Below, piece after piece: positions 15,976-27,422 of a DNA stretch of 33,192 nucleotides. The DNA comes from Exilibacterium sp. (lineage in GTDB: Bacteria; Pseudomonadota; Gammaproteobacteria; Pseudomonadales; Cellvibrionaceae), in contig JANQMH010000032.1 of assembly GCA_028280195.1 (NCBI GenBank), positions 1-33,192 on the forward strand, in the 5' to 3' direction. The position numbers and the translations under genes were made by a program. The notes beneath the pieces were generated by a model. The model did no database searches, was not told the origin of the DNA, and worked only from the letters and a program-made list of their open reading frames with translations. Position 1 is the first letter of the stretch, and each line of letters opens with the position of its first letter.

Positions 15976-17723
15976 TGTCTGCAACGTCACCGGAAGATAC
16001 AAGCAAGCGCGATACTTACTACCGCCTACTCCGCTATATTCTGCCGCACCTGGGCTTTTTCATCCTCAGTGTCTGCGGTTTCGCGCTGGTGGCGGCGGGA
16101 CAGGCGGCGCTGGCCGATTTGATGCGCCATGTCATCAATGCCATTGAGAGCGGCGACGCCACCGATCGCTATATGACGCCGCTGCTGCTGGTATTGATTT
16201 TTCTCTGTCGCGGTATCGGCATTTTCATCGGCGGTTACTGTATGGCGCGGGTGGCCAACAATATCATCCTGACACTGCGTTGCCAGCTGTTTGAGCGACT
16301 CACGGCTTTGCCCAGCGCCTACTTTGACCTGCATGAATCCGGGCACCTGATATCGCGCATTACCTATAACACATCGCAGGTCACCACGGCGGTGACCGAT
16401 GCTTTGAAAGTGTTCCTGCGCGAGGGGTTGACGCTGGTATTCCTGCTGGCCTATCTGTTGTGGACGGACTGGAAACTGACCTTGGTCTTTCTGGCTGTTT
16501 GCCCGATCATTGCCGCCACGGTAGTGGTGGTCGGCAAGCGCTTCAGCAAATTGAGCGGGCGCATACAGGTCACCATGGGTGATATCACTCAGGTGAGTTC
16601 GGAGATGATCAACGGCAATCGCGTTATGCGCAGCTTCGGCGGTGAGCAGTATGAAAAACAGCGCTTTGCGCGCGCCAGCAAAGATCATTGCCGCCAGCAT
16701 ATCAAGATGCAGGCGACCTCCTCGGTCGTCACTCCTGTGTTGCAGTGGATCGTTTCCATTGCCATGGGTGCGATGCTGTTCCTGGGCCTGACGTTTATGC
16801 AGGCGGGCGACGCCGGTGAATTCATGGCCTACTTTACCGCTGCCGCGATGATTCCCAATGCACTCAAACAGTTGAGCGGTGTGTATGCCAAGACCATTAA
16901 GGGTATCGTTGCCGCAGAGAGTGTTTTCGAGCAGCTGGATGAAGATGTCGAGGAGGACAGTGGTACCTATGAGGCCGACAGAGTCGCCGGGCGCATCGAC
17001 ATTCGCGGCTTGCATTTTGCCTATGGCGATGAAGACGGCGTAGTACTGCGGGATATCGATTTGTCGGTCGAGCCCGGTCAGACCGTCGCCCTGGTGGGTC
17101 GCTCCGGCAGCGGCAAGTCGACACTGGTGAGTCTGATACCGCGTTTTTATCACCACCGGCAAGGCACCATCGAAATCGACGGTGTGCCGGTGCAGGCATT
17201 TGCCCTGAAAAACCTGCGCCGGCAGATTGCCCTGGTCAATCAGAATATCACCCTGTTCAACGACTCCGTGTTCAGCAATATCGCCTACGGCGATCTCGCC
17301 GGCGCCAGCCGCGAGCAGGTGCTGCAGGCCGCTGCCGCCGCCCAGGCACTGGAATTTATCGAGCAGCTTCCAGAGGGGCTGGATACGGTCATCGGTGAGG
17401 AGGGCGAACGCCTGTCCGGCGGCCAGCGGCAGCGCCTGGCGATAGCCCGCGCGCTGTTGAAGGACGCGCCGATTCTGATTCTCGACGAGGCCACCTCAGC
17501 GCTGGATACGGAGCTGGAGCGCAGGATTCAACAGGCCCTGGAGGAAGTGATGCGCGGGCGCACCACGCTGGTTATTGCCCACCGCCTGTCAACCATCGAA
17601 AATGCCGACAAGATCGTGGTGATGGATGACGGGCGCATTGTCGAGCAGGGGAACCACACGCAGCTGTTGGGGCTTAAGGGGCTGTATGCGAAGTTGCATG
17701 CGATGCAGTTTCAAGAGGTTTAG
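15975..17723 (+). CDS. msbA: Lipid A export ABC transporter, ATP-binding/permease protein
   Basis: MsbA flips lipid A-core from the inner to the outer leaflet of the inner membrane, using ATP. The protein is 582 residues, the same length as the E. coli enzyme. Residues about 25-320 form the six-helix exporter domain. The nucleotide-binding domain has Walker A GRSGSGKS at 375-382 (K381), the ABC signature LSGGQ at 480-484 and Walker B ILILDEATSALD with D504 and E505. The start codon overlaps the epimerase stop by one base, so translation is probably coupled. The glycan genes upstream and waaA downstream support lipid A-core as the substrate. Confidence 0.95.
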   Translation: MSATSPEDTSKRDTYYRLLRYILPHLGFFILSVCGFALVAAGQAALADLMRHVINAIESGDATDRYMTPLLLVLIFLCRGIGIFIGGYCMARVANNIILTLRCQLFERLTALPSAYFDLHESGHLISRITYNTSQVTTAVTDALKVFLREGLTLVFLLAYLLWTDWKLTLVFLAVCPIIAATVVVVGKRFSKLSGRIQVTMGDITQVSSEMINGNRVMRSFGGEQYEKQRFARASKDHCRQHIKMQATSSVVTPVLQWIVSIAMGAMLFLGLTFMQAGDAGEFMAYFTAAAMIPNALKQLSGVYAKTIKGIVAAESVFEQLDEDVEEDSGTYEADRVAGRIDIRGLHFAYGDEDGVVLRDIDLSVEPGQTVALVGRSGSGKSTLVSLIPRFYHHRQGTIEIDGVPVQAFALKNLRRQIALVNQNITLFNDSVFSNIAYGDLAGASREQVLQAAAAAQALEFIEQLPEGLDTVIGEEGERLSGGQRQRLAIARALLKDAPILILDEATSALDTELERRIQQALEEVMRGRTTLVIAHRLSTIENADKIVVMDDGRIVEQGNHTQLLGLKGLYAKLHAMQFQEV

Positions 17724-17730
17724 GGGTGGG

Positions 17731-17762
17731 TGGGGAAAAGGAAAAAAGGGAAAAGGGAAAAG
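17731..17762. repeat. GA-rich near-heptamer purine tract between msbA and waaA
   Basis: The tract consists of four G3A4-like units (8, 8, 7 and 7 bp): ggggaaaa, ggaaaaaa, then gggaaaa twice. It is an uninterrupted purine stretch of about 30 bases. The waaA frame remains open through it, which produces a spurious Lys/Gly/Glu-rich N-terminus if the GTG at 17726 is taken as start. Such arrays can slip during replication. Confidence 0.8.
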
Positions 17763-17809
17763 TTGTCGGGGGAAAGGGACTGCGGGGCGGCGAGAGTGTC
17801 GGGGAGCGG

Positions 17810-19087
17810 GTGGTGCGCTGGGGGTATTCGGCGCTTTTGTATTTGCTGGTGCCGCTGTTGTTGGTGCGGCTGTGGCGGCGGTCGCGGCGGCTGCGGCAGC
17901 CGGCGGCCTGGCGGCGGCTGGGGGAGCGCTTTGGTTTTGTCGAGGCGGTGCCGCGGGCACAGTCGCCGGTGTGGGTGCACGCGGTATCGGTGGGTGAGAC
18001 TATCGCCGCGATTCCCCTGATCAAAGCGCTGCAGCATCGGTATCCGCGCTTGAGGTTCATCGTTACTACCACTACGCCCACCGGCTCGGAGCGGGTCAGG
18101 GCTGCATTCGGTCAGCAGTCGCTGCATTGCTATATGCCCTATGATCTGCCCGATGCCGTGGCGCGCTTTCTGCGGCGTATCAATCCGTGTCTGCTGATTA
18201 TCATGGAGACCGAGCTGTGGCCCAATACCCTCGCCGCCTGCCATCGCCGCGGTATTCCCGTGGTGCTCGCCAATGCGCGGCTGTCGGCAAAATCGGCGCG
18301 CGGCTACCGGCGCCTGGCCATGCTGACCCGCCCGATGCTGCGCCGCCTGAGTGTGGTGGCGGCACAGCACGGCGACGACCGGCGGCGCTTTGCCGAACTG
18401 GGCCTGCCGGCCGCCGCCAGTGCCGTTACCGGCAGTATCAAATTTGATTTGACTGTCAGTGATGCGCAGCTGCAGGCAGCGGCACAGCTGAAACGTGACT
18501 GGAGCAACGGCGGGCGGCGCACCGTATGGCTGGCGGCCAGCACTCACGACGGTGAGGACGAAGAGATTGTCAGGGCTTTTGCCGAAGTCTGCAATCAGCT
18601 CGACAACCCGCTGCTGGTGGTGGTTCCGCGTCACCCGGAGCGCTTCGAGCGGGTGTTCGAATTGTGTCGTAACCACGGCTATCGGCTGAGCCGGCGCAGC
18701 CGCGGGGCCGCGACGGGGCCGGACATCCAGATTGTGCTGGGCGATACCATGGGTGAACTGCTGGTGCTGTTTGGCGCCTGCGATATCGCCTTTGTCGGCG
18801 GCAGCCTGATCGACCGCGGCGGTCACAACCTGATCGAGCCGGCGGCGTGGGGGGTGCCGGTTTTGAGCGGCCCGAGCCTGTTTAACTTTCAGGAGGTCTC
18901 GCGCCTGCTGCAGTCGGTGGGCGGGTTGACGATTGTGGCGGACTACCGCCAGTTGGCAAGTGCCGTGGTCGCCTTGGGCCGCGACGGCGAGCGGCGGCGG
19001 CGCCAGGGTGAAGCTGCGCGGGATGCCGCCGCCGCCAACCGCGGCGCTCTGAACAAACTCACCGGCATCATAGAGCGGTTTTTATAG
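17810..19087 (+). CDS. waaA: 3-deoxy-D-manno-octulosonic acid (Kdo) transferase
   Basis: WaaA transfers Kdo from CMP-Kdo to the lipid A precursor at the cytoplasmic face of the inner membrane. From GTG 17810 the protein is 425 residues, the usual length. It begins with one membrane anchor (YSALLYLLVPLLLVRL), then GERFGFV, WVHAVSVGETIAAIPLI with the conserved Glu region, NARLSAKSARGYRRL, TGSIKFD, and FVGGSLIDRGGHNLIEPAAWGVPV, the donor-site signature. The frame extends back to GTG 17726 through a purine repeat that codes for an unlikely charged tail, so 17810 (or the adjacent GTG 17813) with GGGGAG upstream is preferred. It follows msbA and ends 3 nt from the convergent tolC-like gene. Confidence 0.95.
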   Translation: MVRWGYSALLYLLVPLLLVRLWRRSRRLRQPAAWRRLGERFGFVEAVPRAQSPVWVHAVSVGETIAAIPLIKALQHRYPRLRFIVTTTTPTGSERVRAAFGQQSLHCYMPYDLPDAVARFLRRINPCLLIIMETELWPNTLAACHRRGIPVVLANARLSAKSARGYRRLAMLTRPMLRRLSVVAAQHGDDRRRFAELGLPAAASAVTGSIKFDLTVSDAQLQAAAQLKRDWSNGGRRTVWLAASTHDGEDEEIVRAFAEVCNQLDNPLLVVVPRHPERFERVFELCRNHGYRLSRRSRGAATGPDIQIVLGDTMGELLVLFGACDIAFVGGSLIDRGGHNLIEPAAWGVPVLSGPSLFNFQEVSRLLQSVGGLTIVADYRQLASAVVALGRDGERRRRQGEAARDAAAANRGALNKLTGIIERFL

Positions 19088-19090
19088 GCG

Positions 19091-20509
19091 CTATTTTTCA
19101 TATTGGGCCCGCGATATCTGCCCCTGGGCATCCAGCCACTGGTTGAGTTGAATCACGTCTTCGGGGGTCAGATTACCGGCCACTTCCTTCAGTCGCAGCA
19201 TATTTACCACATAGTCGAACAGCGCGTTGGAGTAATTGCGCCGCGCCTGGTAAACGGTGCGCTGTGCCAGCAGCACATCGACCAGGTTGCGTGTGCCGAC
19301 ATCGTAGCCGGCCTGGGTGGCTTCCAGTGCACTGGTGCTCGAGATGATGGCCTGGGCGCGGGCCTTTACCTGAGCGACATCGGTAACCACTTCCAGATGC
19401 AGTGAGCGGGCCGATTGAATGGTGTCGCGCTGGGCCCGGTTATAGAGTTCCTTGTTTTGCAGATACTGCTGGAAAGCCTGGCGGCGCTCGCCTGAGATCC
19501 GGCTGCCCGAGTAAATGGGGATGGTCAGGTCGATACTCAGAACCTCATCGTCGATCTCTGAGTCAAAGGGCTGGTCGAAGGCGTCATTGCCGTCGGAATC
19601 TGTGTTGTTGTAACTGATCGAACCGGACAGTGTGGGATAGTGCTCACTGGTTCTGGCGCGTGAGTTTTGTCGCGATGCCTCGGCAGCGAGCTTGGCAACT
19701 CTCAGCGCATAGTTGTTTTTAAGCGCAAAGTCGACCCATTCGTGGCGTGCCGCTGGCACCGGGTCGACCACCGGAAATTTCTCCGTCAGCGGCGCAATGG
19801 TGGTGTGCGCAGTACCGGTCAGCACTTCCAGCGCCTCGAAGGTGATACCCAGATTGCCGCGCGCCTCCAGGGTGACGGCAGTGGCATCGTCGAAAGACGC
19901 CTGTGCTTCATGGACGTCGGTAATTGCCGTCAAGCCCACCTCAAAGCGCTGTTTGGTCTGCTCCAACTGGTGGCCGAGGGCTTTTTCTTCGGCGATCGAG
20001 GTTTCGAGATTATCCACGGCTCTGAGGACATTAAAATAGGCTTCAGAAACGCGAATAATCAATGACTGCTGATCGGCGCCAAACTGCGCTTCGGCCTGCT
20101 CCCCCAGCACAATGCCCTGCTTGTAGGTAAACCAGGCCGGCAGATCGAACAGCGGCTGGGTGAGTGTTACGCCGTATTGGGTTCTTTCTGTGTCGGTTTC
20201 GCCTTGGGTGTTGACGGGAAATATCACATCCTCACCGGTGTCTTCGTCGGTAAAGGTGGTGATGCGGGAGCTGGTTTCGTCACTGGTGCTGTCTCTGTAT
20301 TCCGCGGTTGCGTTGATTTGCGGCAGCAGTCCGGCGCGCAGAATGGTCTTTTGCTCCAGGCCGGCGCGGTAGGCGGCCTCATCGGCTTTCAACTGGTGGT
20401 CGTTTGCCAGTGCCAGCAGGTAGATTTCCTGCAGCGTATCGGCGGGGGCCGGCCGGCCGCCGGCGCTGATAATCGCAGCGAGGCTGTAGGGGAGGGTTAG
20501 TTTTTTCAT
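19091..20509 (-). CDS. TolC-family outer membrane efflux/secretion channel
   Basis: This 472-residue protein matches TolC-type trimeric channels that connect inner membrane pumps or type I secretion systems to the outside. It begins with a short signal peptide (MKKLTLPYSLAAII, likely cut near PAPA). The TolC repeats follow: EIYLLALANDHQLKADEAAYRAG, LLPQINATAEY, RVSEAYFNVLRAVDNL, VGLTAITDVHEAQASFDDA, and in the second repeat VGTRNLVDVLLAQRTVYQARRNYSNALFDYVVNMLRLKEVAG. The frame extends 28 codons upstream, but ATG 20509 with AAGGA close by gives a proper signal peptide. A tolC-like gene near thiC is known from Pseudomonas. The partner pump is not in the window. Confidence 0.94.
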   Translation of the reverse strand: MKKLTLPYSLAAIISAGGRPAPADTLQEIYLLALANDHQLKADEAAYRAGLEQKTILRAGLLPQINATAEYRDSTSDETSSRITTFTDEDTGEDVIFPVNTQGETDTERTQYGVTLTQPLFDLPAWFTYKQGIVLGEQAEAQFGADQQSLIIRVSEAYFNVLRAVDNLETSIAEEKALGHQLEQTKQRFEVGLTAITDVHEAQASFDDATAVTLEARGNLGITFEALEVLTGTAHTTIAPLTEKFPVVDPVPAARHEWVDFALKNNYALRVAKLAAEASRQNSRARTSEHYPTLSGSISYNNTDSDGNDAFDQPFDSEIDDEVLSIDLTIPIYSGSRISGERRQAFQQYLQNKELYNRAQRDTIQSARSLHLEVVTDVAQVKARAQAIISSTSALEATQAGYDVGTRNLVDVLLAQRTVYQARRNYSNALFDYVVNMLRLKEVAGNLTPEDVIQLNQWLDAQGQISRAQYEK

Positions 20510-20826
20510 GGGGGTCCTTGTGGGTTGTCTGCGCCGGCCAGAGAAAGTGGCCGCCAGCTTAATCTCAGTCTCGCCGGAGTTTAGCGGTTTCACCCCGGGG
20601 CGTCGACCCGCGGGTGCCCGCCATTGGCGTTAAAAATTGTTAAGCGTCAGTGGCTTATCTAGGATTTGAGGCACCGCCACAGCGGTTTGCCGGGCGCCTG
20701 AAAAGGGCCTGGCGCGATTGGCCGAATGTTTGTCATAAAATAGTAAAAAAACCGCCGCCAATACTTGTATAGTGACGCTGCAGGCGGACCAGTCTCTACA
20801 GACCAATAATTAAGGAGAGATCAGCG
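20510..20826. other. Divergent intergenic region, tolC-like gene to GMC oxidoreductase
   Basis: No gene is visible in these 317 bases. It must hold promoters for both directions. The clearest candidate is TATAGT at 20768-20773 on the plus strand, about 54 bases before the oxidoreductase ATG, without a convincing -35. A purine-rich AAGGAGAGA ribosome binding site ends the region. The minus-strand promoter could not be fixed. An A+T-rich patch at about 20630-20645 may be part of it. Confidence 0.4.
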
Positions 20827-22458
20827 ATGAAGTTTGACTATATCATTGTCGGCGCCGGATCTGCCGGCTGCGTGCTCGCCAATCGCCTGTCTGCCGATCC
20901 CGCGGTCAATGTGTGCCTGCTGGAGGCCGGCGGCAGCGATAAAAACGCGATTATCTACACCCCCGGCGGCATTGTGCTGTCGATAACCACGCGCTTTTTC
21001 AACTGGTATTACAACAGCATCGCCCAGCCGACCCTGGGCGATCGGCGCATCTTCTGCCCGCGCGGCAAAGTACTGGGCGGCAGCAGCTCCATCAATGCCA
21101 TGCTCTACGTGCGCGGCCAGCCGCAGGACTACGATCACTGGCAGGCACTGGGCAATGCGGGCTGGGGCTACCGGGACGTACTGCCCTATTTCAAAAAAGC
21201 GGAGCACCAGGAGCGCGGCGAGGATGAGTTCCACGGTGTCGGCGGGCCGCTCAATGTCGCCGATCTGCGCTACCGCCACCCCCTTTCCAGCGCCTTTGTC
21301 ACAGCAGCGCAGCAGGCCGGCCACCGCCACAACGCGGATTTCAATGGCGCCGACCAGCAGGGCGTGGGCTTCTACCAGGTCACCCAGAAGGACGGGCAGC
21401 GCTGCAGCGCCGCGGCCGCCTACCTGCACCCGGTCATGCAGCGCCCGAATCTGAGCGTGATGACCGCAGCCCATGCACAGCGGGTAGTGCTGGAAGGCGG
21501 GCGCGCGGCGGCCGTGGAGATTCTGCACCAGGGGCAGCGCAAGACGCTGCGCGCCGCCAGGGAGGTGATTGTCTGCGCCGGCACATTTGCCTCGCCGCAA
21601 CTGCTGTTGTTGTCGGGTATTGGCAGTCGCACCAAATTAGTGCCACACGGTATCGCATTGCAACACGAGTTGCCCGGTGTGGGCGAGAATCTACAGGAGC
21701 ACGTGGACATAATGGCGGTGTTGCGCGACAAGAGCTGTCAGGCGATATCCTCCCGGCCCGCGGCCAGCGTGCGCAATCTGCTCGCAATGCTGCGTTACTG
21801 GCGCCGGCGCGAGGGCCTGCTGACCAGCCCGCTGGCGGAGGGCGGCGCTTTTATCAAATCCAGCGACGAGTTGCCCTCGCCCGATATCCAGCTGCATTTT
21901 TTACCCTCGGCCATGGACGACCACGGCCGCAACCTGGCATTTTATTTCAAATACGGACTGTCCCTGCACGTGTGCCTGCTGCGACCGAAAAGCCGCGGCA
22001 GCGTCAGCCTGGCCAGTGCCTCGGCTGCCGACGATCCGCTGATCGACCTGAATATGCTCAGCCACGGCGACGATATCACCGCCCTGCGCCGCGGCTTCAA
22101 GCGCGCCCGCCGCATCCTGCGCGCGCCGGCGCTGGCGCAGTACAGCGGTGCCGAGATATTTCCGGGCGACGAGGTTGTCGAGGACGGGGCCCTGGATGAC
22201 TATATCCGCCGCAAGGCCAACCACATCTATCACCCGGTGGGCACCTGCAAAATGGGCAGCGATCCACTGGCGGTGGTGGATGACCAGCTGCGGGTGCACG
22301 GCCTGCGGGGGCTGCGGGTGGTGGATGCGTCGATCATGCCCACGGTGGTCAGCGGCAATACCAATGCCCCGACCATTATGATTGCCGAGAAGGCCGCGCA
22401 GATGATCCTGCAGGGGGCGCCGGCGACCCGTGCCGAGGAGCGGGCGGCCGTCGTTTAA
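20827..22458 (+). CDS. GMC-family FAD-dependent oxidoreductase (choline/alcohol dehydrogenase-like)
   Basis: The 543-residue protein has all landmarks of the glucose-methanol-choline family. The ADP-binding [17 protein letters not shown] is at residues 6-22. It has LEAGG, the GMC signature [33 protein letters not shown], the catalytic His469 in [12 protein letters not shown], and Asn513 near the C-terminus in [16 protein letters not shown]. It resembles BetA and AlkJ-like alcohol dehydrogenases. Substrate cannot be decided; primary or aliphatic alcohols and choline are all possible. No betaine aldehyde dehydrogenase or transport gene lies next to it, which argues against a dedicated choline operon. 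It has a strong ribosome binding site and is a single-gene unit facing a small minus-strand gene. Confidence 0.93.
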   Translation: MKFDYIIVGAGSAGCVLANRLSADPAVNVCLLEAGGSDKNAIIYTPGGIVLSITTRFFNWYYNSIAQPTLGDRRIFCPRGKVLGGSSSINAMLYVRGQPQDYDHWQALGNAGWGYRDVLPYFKKAEHQERGEDEFHGVGGPLNVADLRYRHPLSSAFVTAAQQAGHRHNADFNGADQQGVGFYQVTQKDGQRCSAAAAYLHPVMQRPNLSVMTAAHAQRVVLEGGRAAAVEILHQGQRKTLRAAREVIVCAGTFASPQLLLLSGIGSRTKLVPHGIALQHELPGVGENLQEHVDIMAVLRDKSCQAISSRPAASVRNLLAMLRYWRRREGLLTSPLAEGGAFIKSSDELPSPDIQLHFLPSAMDDHGRNLAFYFKYGLSLHVCLLRPKSRGSVSLASASAADDPLIDLNMLSHGDDITALRRGFKRARRILRAPALAQYSGAEIFPGDEVVEDGALDDYIRRKANHIYHPVGTCKMGSDPLAVVDDQLRVHGLRGLRVVDASIMPTVVSGNTNAPTIMIAEKAAQMILQGAPATRAEERAAVV

Positions 22459-22482
22459 ATTGCCGGTCTTGCCCGCAAGCGC

Positions 22483-22806
22483 TCAGACGGCGATATTGAG
22501 AGTGTTCTGCGGTGCGGTGAGTGCCCGCGCCACCGCCTCGAAGGCGCGGGCCTCAGTGCTGTCGCTACGCGCCGCTGCAGCGACCGGACCCGGGTCGGTG
22601 GCGCGATTATCCACGCCTGACCCGGCGCTGGAGCTGGATTGAATGTCCTGCAGCTTTGACAGCGCCAGCCCCTGTTGCGACAGTGTTACCACCGCCGTGT
22701 CCGCTGCAACTGGTATTGTGCTGTCCGGCCGCGGCGCCGGCAGTCGGCCGGCGTTTTCGGCAATAAGCACTGCGGGTGAAAAAAGCGTCGGGGCAATTTC
22801 CTGCAT
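22483..22806 (-). CDS. Small protein of unknown function (107 aa)
   Basis: I do not recognise this family. The ATG at 22806 has CGGAGA about 12 nt upstream, and no other plausible gene covers the stretch. The protein is rich in Ala, Ser, Leu and Val, has no signal peptide or membrane segment, and contains VTLSQQGLALSKLQD at about residues 40-54, a pattern common in small unstructured proteobacterial proteins. The rest looks disordered. It converges on the oxidoreductase gene (24 nt between stops). It might be an untranslated region misread as coding, but the start context and composition favour a real gene. Confidence 0.55.
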   Translation of the reverse strand: MQEIAPTLFSPAVLIAENAGRLPAPRPDSTIPVAADTAVVTLSQQGLALSKLQDIQSSSSAGSGVDNRATDPGPVAAAARSDSTEARAFEAVARALTAPQNTLNIAV

Positions 22807-22850
22807 GGCCTGATGTCTCCGGCGTTTCTACGTTGCGGGTATTTACTGTT

Positions 22851-22915
22851 GAAATTCTTGTATGAAATTCCTGCCTGAAATTCCTGCCTGAAATTCCTGC
22901 CTGAAATTATAGTCC
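22851..22915. repeat. 13-bp tandem repeat array upstream of the thi operon
   Basis: Three perfect copies of gaaattcctgcct (22864-22902) are flanked by one diverged copy at 22851-22863 and a partial one at 22903-22915. All units share GAAATT. The array sits just upstream of the minus-strand small gene and just before the candidate thi promoter. Copy-number variation by slippage would be expected; no function is evident. Confidence 0.9.
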
Positions 22916-22931
22916 AGTGGTAGCAGCCGAA

Positions 22932-22960
22932 TTGGCAGACCTAGAATAATTGCTGATAAG
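22932..22960 (+). promoter_or_regulatory. Candidate sigma-70 promoter of the TPP riboswitch-thiD-thiC transcript
   Basis: TTGGCA (22932-22937) is separated by 17 bp from GATAAG (22955-22960). These match 5 of 6 and 4 of 6 consensus positions. A start near 22967 would give about 80 nt before the riboswitch and a 330-nt leader to thiD, normal for a riboswitch mRNA. Confidence 0.55.
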
Positions 22961-23048
22961 CGCGATAGACTCAAATAACCTGACCCCAGTGAGGCCCCTG
23001 CCCCGCACTGCTTTACAGGCGCGAGCGTCTTGTCTAGACTGGGAGCTG

Positions 23049-23137
23049 CTTGTCGGGGTGCCCACGGGTGATGACATCATCCTGAGCTGAGAGATACCCG
23101 CCGACCTGATCCGGCTAGTACCGGCGTAGGGAACGAG
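23049..23137 (+). promoter_or_regulatory. TPP (thiamine pyrophosphate) riboswitch, THI element
   Basis: The conserved THI-box parts occur in order: GGGGTGCCC at 23055-23063, GCTGAGA at 23086-23092, ATACCC at 23094-23099, ACCTGATC at 23104-23111, and GCGTAGGGAA at 23124-23133. A P1 helix can form between CTTGT (23049-23053) and ACGAG (23133-23137). GATGA/TCATC at 23070-23081 forms the variable P3a arm. TPP binding should shut off thiD-thiC. A short stem, GGCG 23146-23149 with CGCC 23159-23162, then five T at 23165-23169, may be a weak terminator. Control through the GGAGG at 23283-23287 is the alternative. Confidence 0.95.
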
Positions 23138-23298
23138 GCTTCAAAGGCGCAATCTGTACGCCGCTTTTTGCCGGCACAGTGTCAACGCTGAAAGTGCGCG
23201 GCACACGCAGACATCTGCCCCACATTCTCCTTTCTTACTCCCGAGCATACAGGTTGTCGGTTCGCCGCTGCGCGCTTACTTTGGAGGATGCCAGACCC

Positions 23299-26776
<3,478 letters not shown>

Positions 26777-26918
26777 AACTTGCGATTATGGGCGACATTC
26801 GACAATTGATACCGGCGAGACGGAATTAACAGAAACCCCGCCGCCAAGTGCGATAATGGCGATAACAATGAATAGTGATCAATGAGAGTGCCGTGATGTC
26901 AGGGTGGGAACCTTACAG

Positions 26919-27377
26919 ATGAAACCGCGTTATCGAGTGGATTTGCCCGGCCAGTTGGCTGCCTGTGAGGCCAATTATCTGCGGCTGATGAAGTTGACAC
27001 CCGATTTGTCCGCCTGCGACAGCTGGCGCTTCAATGTCGGGCCTGCCCGTATGGATATTGCCGTGATTGAACGGGCCAAATATACCACCACCATGGCCTT
27101 GAGTTCGGAGCATCCCGCCGAGCAGACAGCGCCCCAGGCCCCGGGGTTGCAGGCTCCGCGCCTGCAGGTGCGCCTGTACCACGATGCGCGCATGGCCGAG
27201 GTGATTGCCTGGGAGGGTCACCGGCAAATGCGGCCGCGCTATGACTATCCGAACAGGCATATGTACCACTGCAACGAAAAAGCACAAATCAATCAGTTTT
27301 TGGGGGAATGGCTGTCGTACTGCCTGGATCAGGGGCATGCCAGCGAGCAATTCAGAACGTTTGGGCTGGTGGGTTGA
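26919..27377 (+). CDS. yqiB: DUF1249 family protein (YqiB)
   Basis: This 152-residue protein matches E. coli YqiB in order: a basic start MKPRYRVDLPGQLAACEANYLRLMKL, IERAKYTTT, VRLYHDARMAEVIAWE, RPRYDYPNRHMYHCNEKAQINQFLGEWLSYCL (here summarised, not contiguous). No function is established; it always travels with nudF and cpdA. ATG 26919 is chosen over GTG 26904 because the family N-terminus starts here; AGGGTGGGA lies upstream. It is separated from nudF by 142 bp, unusually wide for this operon, and 45 bp from cpdA. Confidence 0.92.
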   Translation: MKPRYRVDLPGQLAACEANYLRLMKLTPDLSACDSWRFNVGPARMDIAVIERAKYTTTMALSSEHPAEQTAPQAPGLQAPRLQVRLYHDARMAEVIAWEGHRQMRPRYDYPNRHMYHCNEKAQINQFLGEWLSYCLDQGHASEQFRTFGLVG

Positions 27378-27422
27378 TGCCGGGCCGGTGCAGTACCGGG
27401 ACGTAGTGTGAAGTCGGTTAGG

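Noticed and set aside
19085-19095. Shared terminator between waaA and the tolC-like gene
   Set aside because: The stops are only 3 nt apart and no hairpin with T-run is visible on either side, so the transcripts probably overlap.
22851-22915. 13-bp repeats as a CRISPR array
   Set aside because: The units are directly adjacent with no spacers and are too short; no cas genes are present.
22916-22990. Possible tRNA-Leu (GAATTGGCAGAC resembles its D-arm, followed by a GACTCAAAT-like anticodon segment)
   Set aside because: No acceptor stem, T-arm or CCA context can be built and the spacing between the resembling parts is wrong; the GAATTGGCA part is better explained as a -35 hexamer.
23179-23298. 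N-terminal extension of ThiD from GTG 23179
   Set aside because: It would code through riboswitch leader sequence, has no family counterpart, and a GGAGG precedes the ATG at 23299.
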